In this document: positions 57,088-64,000 of the stretch, piece after piece | How the letters are laid out: every line of letters starts with the position of its first letter | Position numbering within the stretch: position 1 is the stretch's first letter | Source: Polyodon spathula | Taxonomy: Eukaryota > Chordata > Actinopteri > Acipenseriformes > Polyodontidae | Length of the DNA: 64,000 bases | Assembly: GCF_017654505.1 (NCBI RefSeq) | Contig: NC_054534.1 | Span: forward strand, 10,842,571-10,906,570 | Reading direction: 5' to 3' | Notes under the pieces: generated by a model | The model's input: only the letters and a program-made list of their open reading frames with translations | What the model was told of the DNA's origin: nothing | Database searches by the model: none | Program-made: the position numbers and the translations under genes

Positions 57088-57233
57088 CCCAGAGAAGGCA
57101 GTCGAATATGGAAGATGCACATGGTGAAGGGACAGGATGGACTGGGGATCCAGATTACTGGAGGCCGCGGATCTAAGAAGTCCCCTCATGGCATCATCGT
57201 GACTCACGTGGAAGAAGGAGGAGCAGCTCACAG
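57088..57233 (+). CDS. pdzd2: PDZD2 coding exon 3: first half of PDZ2
   Basis: The acceptor is TTGTCACCTCAG and the exon starts in phase 0 with PREGSRIWKM. It carries the carboxylate-binding loop GLGIQ (residues about 333-337 of the joined protein), GGRGSKKSPHGIIVTHV and GGAAHR, all conserved in PDZD2 PDZ2. The donor at 57234 is GTACCG, weaker than the other donors in this gene. The exon ends two bases into an Arg codon (AG|G) that the exon at 62071 completes. The pairing of exons 3 and 4 gives an uninterrupted PDZ domain, which supports both borders. Confidence 0.95.
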
Positions 57234-57312
57234 GTACCGGCTCTATTGTATTCTGTTGTTGTAAGGAGGGGTCTCCTCATCGCTGCAGGAAATGCTAAGT
57301 TCTGGGACATCA

Positions 57313-57880
57313 TAAGAATATAAGAAAGTTTACAAACGAGAGGAGGTCATTCGGCCCATTTTGCTCGTTTGGTTGTTAGTAGCTTATTGATCTCAGAATC
57401 TCATCAAGCAGCTTCTTGAAGGATACCAGGGTGTCAGCTTCAACGACACTACTGGGGAGTTGATTCCAGACCCTCACGATTCTCTGTGTAAAAAAGTTAT
57501 TTTCTGTTCTGAATGCCCCTTTGTCTAATCTCCATTTGTGACCCCTGGTCCTCGTTTCTTTTTTCAGGTCGAAAATGTCCCTTGGGTCGACATTGTCAAT
57601 ACCTTTTAGAATTTTGAATGCTTGAATTAGGTCACCGCGTAGTCTTCTTTGTTCAAGACTGAACAGATTCAATTCTTTTAGCCTGTCTGCATATGACATG
57701 CCTTTTAAGCCCAGAATAATTCTGGTCGCTCTTCTTTGCACTCTTTCTAGAGCAGCAATATCTTTTTTATAGCGAGGTGACCAGAACTGAACACAGTATT
57801 CAAGATGAGGTCTTACTAGTGCATTGTACAGTTTTAACATTACTTCCCTTGATTTAAATTCAACACTTTTCACAATGTAT
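57313..57880 (-). mobile_element. CR1-like LINE, 5'-truncated, 3' end of ORF2
   Basis: On the - strand a 165-codon frame (57873-57376) encodes the end of a CR1/jockey-group polymerase: LYNALVRPHLEYCVQFWSP, ALERVQRRATRIILGLKG, LNLFSLEQRRLRGDLIQAF, then FFTQRIVRVWNQLPSSVVEA and a stop. The 3' tail follows (GGGCCGAATGACCTCCTCTC and AAACTTTCTTATATTCTTATG). The frame is open from its 5' truncation to its natural stop, so this copy is rather young. It lies about 80 bp after the PDZD2 exon 3 donor, antisense to the gene. Confidence 0.85.
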
Positions 57881-57899
57881 CCTTCAAAGAGACCACACT

Positions 57900-59220
57900 C
57901 CAGCTAGGTGCTAGAGAAGACCGTTTTTAAGGGGTCCTCATTCAAAATGACGCCCTGATTTATGACTCTCTTTCCGACTCTATATACTCTATAGACTCTA
58001 TATAATACCTGTTGAACATGATAACTGTTTTGAATTGTCTTAAATCCTGTGTAAATTCATTTGCTACAGTACAAACAGAGCATTCTGAGTGAGGACCCTA
58101 AAGAAATGAAGTACCATCACTTTGTAGATCTCCTGTTTTCCTATGTGAAAAATGCACACGTTTTCATAAACGCATCATAGATTTTGTTTTCATAGCAATT
58201 GGTGAAGAACATTAAGTAACAAGTTGTGATAATGAGGGTGAACTAAAGCATTGAAGGATTGCATTGGTTCCTGGAAAGAGAGTTGCTCTAACCCCTTCAG
58301 CTAGACAAGGAATTGGGCGCTTGTTCAAATGGTTTCTTCTTAAAACATCTGAGAGCGACTCAGATATCATGAGGAGGAAACAAAATTTGGACGACCAGAT
58401 CCAACTTGTCAGTAAATTTGAAACCTTGTTTCGTGCACTTCATTGCAGAAATAAGAAAATTAGCATAATATGTATTTGGGGGACACACTTGTCCCTTGTG
58501 CCTTAAAGGGTTAAAAGAAAAAATGCTTTTTAATCCAAACAGAACTTTCTACACTCATATGTTTTTCAATGTTTCTGCCAGCTTTCAAATAATATATTTT
58601 GCCCCCTACTAATACACAAGAAGAAAACTGTCTGGCCTGATTAACTGTTTTAATTTACTCTCTAATGACCTGAGAATTGAGTTGAAAGACAAACATTTAA
58701 TTTTATAACCTTTTAAATCATCCCCAGCTGATAATATTTAAATTTAACTTGAGCATAGATTGTCAAGCAAAAACCAGTAAATGAAGGAAGGTTAAAACTA
58801 GAGTAATGTTTGAACCTGGAGAACTCGTGTCAGGTCACACCGAGACTTTCTTCTAACCCATTCCAAAGGGAAAGCCATGGGGTGCACATATTCTGTTGGA
58901 CTGCCTTGACTCTAATGTTAGTGTGAGTTATAGGTGAGAATAAACTGTCTCTGTGTAAAGAGAATAATGGGACTTCTTGATACAATGGCCAGCCATCTTG
59001 AATGTCAATTTTACTAATGGTCTTTGATAAAGGATTTGTCAGAATGGGTACACAAGTCTTGGTACACAGTGTGCAGGGTCACATTGACTGACCTTATTGG
59101 ATAGGAAAGTCACCAGTGTAATTAACCATCTCCACATCTCCATATTAGCAGCGACAGTAAGAGGCAGCGGTCAGGGAATCAGAGTCTGGAGGTGGCAGGA
59201 GCAGGAGCAGCATTCAAAAT
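57900..59220. other. PDZD2 intron 3, unassigned stretch
   Basis: No supported gene. A TTAA-adjacent CCTTAAAGGGTTAA near 58501-58514 resembles a piggyBac-type right end, but no partner end was found. Confidence 0.45.
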
Positions 59221-59226
59221 CAGTTA

Positions 59227-60826
59227 CAGTACCTATAGAAAGTCTATACCCCCTTTCAAAATGTTCACTTTTTGTTGCCTTATAGCCTGGAATTAAAATG
59301 CATAAATTTTTTTTTTTTTTTTCATTTATCTACAAATCCTATCCCACAACTTCCAAGTGAAAAAAAATATTCAAGAAATTTGTAGAAAATTAATTAAAAA
59401 TAAAAACTGAAATAGCTTGGTTAGATGTGTCCACCCACCCTCGTAATAGCAATCCTAAATTAGCTCAGGTGTAACCAGTCGCCTTCAAAATCACACACCA
59501 AGTTAAGTGGCCTCCACCGGTGTTAAATTGTAGTGATTCACATGATTTCAGGATAAATTCAGCAGTTCCTGTAGGTTCCCTCTGCTGGGTATTGCATTTC
59601 AAAGCAAAGACTTAACCATGAGCACCAAGGCACTTTCAAAAGAACTTTGGGACAAAGTTGTTGAAAGGCACAGATCAGGGGATGGGTAGAAAAAAAAATA
59701 AAAGGCCTTGAATATCCCTTGGAGCACGGTCAAGGCGATTATTAAGAAGTGGAAGGTGTATGACACCACCAAGACCCTGCCTATAACAGGCCATTTCTCC
59801 CAACTGGATGACTGAGCAAGAAGGAGACTGATCAGAGAGGCTACCAAGAGGCCAATGGCAACTTTGCAAGAGCGACAGGCTTTTATGACCAAGACTGGTC
59901 AAAGTGTGCATGTGACAGCAATATCTCAAGCACTACACATCTGGCCTGTATGATAGGGTGGCAAGAAGGAAGCCATTACTCAAGAAAGCCCACCTTGAAT
60001 CCTGTTTGAAGTATGCAGAAAAACACTCAAGAGATTCTGTAACCATGTGGCAAAAAGTTTTATGGTCTGATGAAACAAAAATTGAACTTTTTGGCCTAAA
60101 CGCAAAGCGTTATATTTGGCGCAAACCCAGCGCAGCGCATCACCCAAAGAACACCATCCCTACTGTGAAGCATGGTGGTGGCAGTATCATGTTATGGGGA
60201 TGCTTCTCTTTGGCAGGGACTGGGGAACTTGTCAGGATAAAAGGGAAAATGAATGGATCAAAATACAGAGAAGTCCTTGAGGAAAACCTGCTGCCCTCTG
60301 CAAGAAAGCTGAAACTAGAACAGAAGTTCACATTTCAGCATGACAATGACCCAAAGCACACAGCCAAAGCTACACTGGAGTTGCTAAGGAGCAAAAAGGT
60401 AACTGTCCTTCAGTGGCCCAGTCAGAGCCCCGACCTAAATCCAATTTGTGGCATGACTTAAAGATTGCTGTCCATCAACGCTCCCCAAGGAACTTGAACA
60501 GTTTTGTAAAGAAGAATGGTCAAATATTGCCAAATCTAGGTGTGCAAATTTGGTAAAGACCTATTCCAACAGACTCACAGCTGTAATTGCTGCCAAGGGT
60601 GCTTCTACCAAGTATTAACTCAGGGGGGTAGAGACTTATCCAATTATGATCTTTCAGTTTTGTATTTTTAACATATAATTTTTTTATCATTAAAACCTTT
60701 TTCCCCTTAATAGTGTGGAGTATAAATGGAAAAAAAAATTATCATTTAAATGCATGGAACTCTGAGGCACTGACACAACAAAATATGAAAAAAGTTCAAG
60801 GGAGTGTATACTTTCTATAGGCACTG
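59227..60826 (+). mobile_element. Tc1/mariner element, both ends present
   Basis: A 1600-bp element with TA on both sides (59225-59226 and 60827-60828). Short terminal repeats are CAGTACCTATAGAAAGTCTA on the left and, inverted, CAGTGCCTATAGAAAGTATA on the right. It is the same family as the - strand copy at 18892-19955 and different from the one at 26295. The transposase gene inside is broken. Confidence 0.95.
59618..60619 (+). pseudogene. Tc1-like transposase pseudogene
   Basis: Starts MSTKALSKELWDKVVERHRS, but TAG interrupts it after GDG, within the DNA-binding part. A long frame reopens (AUG 59958) with [20 protein letters not shown], the first catalytic Asp in [13 protein letters not shown] and the second in [12 protein letters not shown]. 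After SPDLNPI about 7 bases are missing, so the frame is lost immediately before the catalytic Glu of the usual PIENLW. The remaining 3' end (VHQRSPRNL-like and GASTKY, stop at about 60617-60619) is in another frame. The element could be mobilised only in trans. Confidence 0.9.
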
Positions 60827-60834
60827 TATCTGTG

Positions 60835-61600
60835 GTGCCTGCTTGAGGTCTATTTCCCAATGAAAGTGTCTGAACTGAGATCCACGCAAGTATTACCCAG
60901 GGGTCACTTCTTGTACCAGAGTTATCTTTCAATGAAAGTGTGAACTGAGATCCTCACAGAAATAATTACCCTGGGGTCACTTCTTCTACCAGAGTTATTT
61001 CCCAATAAAAGTGTCTGAAATCAGATCCTCACATGAATATTACCCAGGGGTCACTTCTTCTACCAGAGTTATTTCCCAATAAAAGTGTCTGAAATCAGAT
61101 CCTCACATGAATATTACCCAGGGGTCACTTCTTCTACCAGAGTTATCTCCCAATGGAAGTGTGAACTGAGATCCTCACAGGAATATTAACCAGGGGCCAC
61201 TTCTTCTATCAGAGTTATTTCCCAATAAAAGTGTCTGAAATCAGATCCTCACATGAATATTACCCAGGGGTCACTTCTTCTATCAGAGTTAACTCCCAAT
61301 GAAAGTCTGAACTGAGATCCTCACAGGAATATTAACCAGGGGTCACTTCTTCTATCAGAGTTATTTCCCAATAAAAGTGTCTGAAATCAGACCCTCACAG
61401 GAATATTAACCAGGGGTCACTTCTTCTACCAGAGTTAACTCCCAGTGAAAGTGTGAACTGAGATCCTCACAGGAATATTAACCAGGGGTCACGTCTTCTC
61501 TCCCAGTGAAAGTGTGAACTGAGATCCTCACAGGAATATTAACCAGGGGTCACTTCTACCACACAGGAATATTACCCAAGGGTCATTTCTTCCAGAGGCA
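60835..61600. repeat. Minisatellite, about 74-bp unit, roughly ten copies
   Basis: The unit contains ATTACCCAGGGGTCACTTCT, TCTACCAGAGTTATTTCCCA, ATAAAAGTGTCTGAAATCAG and ATCCTCACATGAAT. A second unit type has AACTCCCAATGAAAGTGTGAACTGAG in place of the middle part, and the two types alternate irregularly. The array begins directly beside the Tc1 element and lies in PDZD2 intron 3. Confidence 0.95.
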
Positions 61601-61685
61601 GGATTAGAGGGAGCAAAGTTGGAAACATTTTGTTTTTCTCCATTAGTTATGTGGATTTTTTTTACCAGTGAGTTAATAGGTAACT

Positions 61686-61808
61686 GTTCCAGCTGGTTTT
61701 AATTTTTTTTTTTTTTTTGTAATTCAATTTTTATTGAAAAATTATATACAAAATGAACAGAAAGACATTGGAAAGATTCCTTTCCCCCCACGTTCCAGCT
61801 GGTTTTAA
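61686..61808 (-). mobile_element. Short 5'-truncated retroposon with 17-bp target duplication
   Basis: GTTCCAGCTGGTTTTAA occurs exactly at 61686-61702 and 61792-61808. Between the copies, read on the - strand, is an RNA 3' end: about 55 bases, AATAAAAATTGAATTAC and a tail of about 16 A. Long identical flanks, an AATAAA signal and a poly(A) tail are the marks of L1-type target-primed integration, either of a severely truncated LINE or of another mRNA. The source is not identified. Confidence 0.85.
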
Positions 61809-62070
61809 ACGACATTAAGGACATTTCACTTTTCTTACCACAGGAAGACTTTTCATTTGTGGAATACAGTCATCATACTCGGTTGCTTTTGACTCAATAG
61901 TGTTGGCTGGAATCTTTACTAGTGTTTTTAATGCTTGTCTCAATAGCAACGTTTGCACGATGCTCTCATCTCAAGCACTGCAGGCCAGTTAAACTGGGTT
62001 CTTTACATCTGTGCAATAATAATTCACCCACCCTGAACCCTTTCCATGGTGATTCCCCTGGCTCTTGCAG

Positions 62071-62203
62071 GGATGGAAGACTGAAGTCCAGTGATGAGTT
62101 GCTGATGATCAATGGCCAGTCTCTGGTTGGCCTCTCTCATCAGGAGGCTGTGGTGATTCTCCGGTCTGCGGCAGGGCTTGTGCAGCTTGTTGTTGCCAGC
62201 AGG
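62071..62203 (+). CDS. pdzd2: PDZD2 coding exon 4: second half of PDZ2
   Basis: The acceptor is GGCTCTTGCAG. The first G completes the Arg codon from exon 3, giving AAHR-DGRL. The exon encodes DGRLKSSDELLMINGQSL, VGLSHQEAVVILRSAAG and LVQLVVASR, the second half of PDZ2 including the helix that lines the ligand groove (H at the start of the helix in SHQEAV, as in class I PDZ domains). The donor at 62204 is GTAGGT, phase 0. The mammalian protein has GRLSLGDELLVING in the corresponding place; here it is GRLKSSDELLMING, so the usual Gly-Asp pair is Ser-Asp. Confidence 0.95.
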
Positions 62204-62217
62204 GTAGGTGGATTTCA

Positions 62218-62930
62218 TTCTCAACCTTATCATTATTATCACTATTATTACTATCATCATTATCATCATCATTTATTTCTTAGCAGATATCCTTATCTAG
62301 GGTGACTTATAGTTGTTACAAAGTTACAGATAAGAGCAGTTGTAAAATACAATAAAATCAGTAATAAGTAAGAGCAAATTCAAATGAGACAAAATAAAAA
62401 AGAAATGCAGTAAATAATTACATTTGAGAGAAGCTAAACTAAGAGCAGCTAAACTTACAAATGTTTGGTTATAAGAGTAAATGCCATTAAGAGCAAGGAG
62501 CAAGTACAATAAATGGATAAGAATGATTTCAAATAAGAGCAACTACAGAACACGGTTACCTTTAAGAGTAAAATCAAGTACAAGATACAGAAAGTATAAT
62601 TATGATTGAGAGCAGTAGTAGAACACAGCAAAGTGTGGAGCAGTTCAGTGCGAGTACAAGCTGATGCAAGTACTGGTACAGTCAGGTGCCATATAGTCCA
62701 GTAAAGTGGAGAGTTGAGAGGTTTACAGATCATCTCAAGTAACAATGTTTCCAGCAGAGACCACCAGGTGTACCAGTAACCATGTGCAATCTTAAACTGC
62801 TGCTGTAAAACAGAAACCACCCCTAGTACAACAGGTTGATTGCAAACATCACAAGGAAACACAGCTCCTTCACACAGTACAGTACCACGAAGAATGATTG
62901 CAAACATCACAAATAAACAGTACAAAAATT
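62218..62930. repeat. Fish-type dispersed repeat followed by degenerate AAGAGCA repeats
   Basis: After a small (ATC)/(ATT) tract the sequence TTAGCAGATATCCTTATCTA then GGGTGACTTATAGTTGTTAC is a version of a very common fish repeat. From 62330 to about 62650 the motif TAAGAGCARNT recurs at irregular spacing with AATAAA/TACA filler. I cannot name the element family. Confidence 0.5.
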
Positions 62931-63284
62931 AAAAGAAGAAAATGTAGTTTGAAACTATTTGCTCTTTAACGAGCACATACTGTACATACCTGCTTTTACT
63001 GCTATAACCTGGTAATGCACATTTGATTTGGAGTGGGGCATACCAATACCGTACTTTGTAGCTGGATTTGTATTTATTTGTTTAATAATTGTGTTCATCA
63101 GCGCTTGGTAAATGTCATCTCCATTGCTCACAGTTGTTGTACACAGATGTTATTTCACGTCTCCTGGTGCATACCACAGCGACTTGTCAAGGATAAGTAG
63201 AAAGTGTTAGATTCTGGAAACCTCCTGTGGCAATCCCCTAGGGCAACACAAAAAGCTCCTTGAAAATAACATCCTGAAAAGTAT

Positions 63285-63606
63285 TGCAAAGCGTATTACA
63301 GAAGTGTGCCCAGTTCAGGCTGCATCCTCAACCCCCTTTCCCAGATGTATTGCAAAGCGTATTACAGAAGCATGCCCAGTTCAGTCTGCATCCTAACCCC
63401 CTTTCCCAGACGTATTGCAAACTGTATTAAAGAAGCATCCCGAGTTCAGTCTGCATCCTAACCCCCTTTCCCAGACGTGTTGCAAACTGTATTAAAGAAG
63501 CATGCCCAGTTCAGTCTGCATCCTAACCCCCTTTCCCAGACGTATTGCAAAGCATATTACAGAAGCATGCCCAGTTCAGTCTGCATCCTAACCCCCTTTC
63601 CCTGGC
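63285..63606 (+). repeat. Tandem repeat of about 63 bp ending at the exon 5 acceptor
   Basis: Five copies of a unit TATTGCAAAGCGTATTACAG..AAGCATGCCCAGTTCAG..TCTGCATCCTAACCCCCTTTCCCAGACG follow each other. Each unit closes with CCTAACCCCCTTTCCCAG, which has a branch-point-like CTAAC, a pyrimidine run and CAG. The last unit continues CCCTTTCCCTGGCAG, the real acceptor of PDZD2 exon 5 at 63608. Confidence 0.95.
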
Positions 63607-63608
63607 AG

Positions 63609-63779
63609 GAGGAGTCACAGGTGGATCTCCAGAAGTACCCCTCGACCAGCCTGCCTGATTTAGTGAGTACCTGCTCGTCACAGGGCAGCTCCCCATTCCC
63701 CGCGGAGAATAAAGAGAATGTGAACTTGAATGTGAAGGATGTGACAGCCAGCTGCCTCTCTCTGCCCTCTCAGGACTCG
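63609..63779 (+). CDS. pdzd2: PDZD2 coding exon 5: linker after PDZ2
   Basis: Starts in phase 0 after CCCTTTCCCTGGCAG with EESQVDLQKYPSTSLPDL. The STSLPDL block matches the SKSLPDL that follows PDZ2 in mammalian PDZD2. It continues as a Ser-rich linker (STCSSQGSSPFPAENKENVN) to QDS and a donor GTATGT at 63780, again phase 0. An alternative donor GTGAGT at 63663 is also in phase 0 and would shorten the exon to 54 bases. The mammalian exon runs on past SLPDL, which favours the longer form. The gene continues beyond the window. Confidence 0.85.
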
Positions 63780-64000
63780 GTATGTTGGACTATGCTTTCA
63801 TCAAAACTATAAGAAGGTTTTTTGGTTTGTATGTGGCAGTCTGCTTCTGTGTCCATGTACTACTGTATTTTGGGTCAGCTTTAGCAAGCTTCTCTGCAGT
63901 GTTGCAAACCTACAAACAGACGTCGCAGACCGGGGATTGACAGGCCCTGACGCACACCTAGGATGATTCTTACCAGTTTTGTTTTACTGGAAAGTGCATC
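63780..64000. other. Start of PDZD2 intron 5
   Basis: Begins with the GTATGT donor. No further feature visible. Confidence 0.6.

Noticed and set aside
58230..58514. Possible non-autonomous piggyBac element ending CCTTAAAGGGTTAA
   Set aside because: No inverted partner end with TTAA was found to the left.

Overview
This window is animal nuclear DNA, almost certainly from a ray-finned fish. It holds a widely spaced gene with long introns and GT/AG exon borders, Tc1, CR1-, L2- and Tx1-type transposons, solo LTRs and many TA, ATT and poly-A tracts. The mix of CR1-like and L2-like LINEs, a MIR-like CORE-SINE and Tc1 elements would suit a non-teleost fish such as a sturgeon, paddlefish or gar. That finer placement is an impression, not a demonstration.

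The only host gene I can support is PDZD2 (PDZ domain containing 2), on the + strand. Five coding exons lie in the window: 3751-4235, 47910-48369, 57088-57233, 62071-62203 and 63609-63779. Together they give 465 codons in one continuous frame, with compatible splice phases at every junction. They encode the N-terminal region, PDZ1 (split between exons 1 and 2), a low-complexity linker, PDZ2 (split between exons 3 and 4) and the start of the next linker. The rest of this very large scaffold protein lies to the right. A non-coding leader exon probably lies to the left of, or near, position 3490.

The first coding intron is about 43.7 kb and works as a repeat sink. From left to right it holds: a tandem-duplicated splice donor interrupted by a 739-bp solo LTR (4218-5060); a ~29-bp minisatellite (7310-8083); an internally deleted cut-and-paste transposon with CACTR-type ends (15267-16616); a 3'-truncated Tc1 element (18892-19955); a second solo LTR (22355-22766); a nearly complete Tc1 element (26295-27906); a LINE fragment (about 29040-29400); a piggyBac-like end (29661 onward); a decayed Tx1-clade LINE carrying a CORE-SINE (about 30120-33480); an L2-type LINE (about 37575-39420); a solo Tc1 end (43975-44246); and a foldback element (44756-44890). 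Upstream of the gene, two short palindromic elements (1-490 and 1699-2213) share the ends of the 15267 transposon. Introns 2-4 hold a CR1-like LINE, another Tc1 copy, a 74-bp minisatellite and a small retroposon with a perfect 17-bp target duplication.

The most unusual material is the 15267-16616 transposon and its small relatives. Its transposase remnant has a C-x2-C signature like that of CMC transposases. Two perfect three-unit heat-shock elements sit directly upstream of two TATAAATA boxes and a TCAGTT initiator. The short elements look like inverted duplications of this transposon's own 3' end, including the last codons of the transposase. A second notable feature is a tandem array just before PDZD2 exon 5, whose every unit ends in a splice-acceptor-like sequence.
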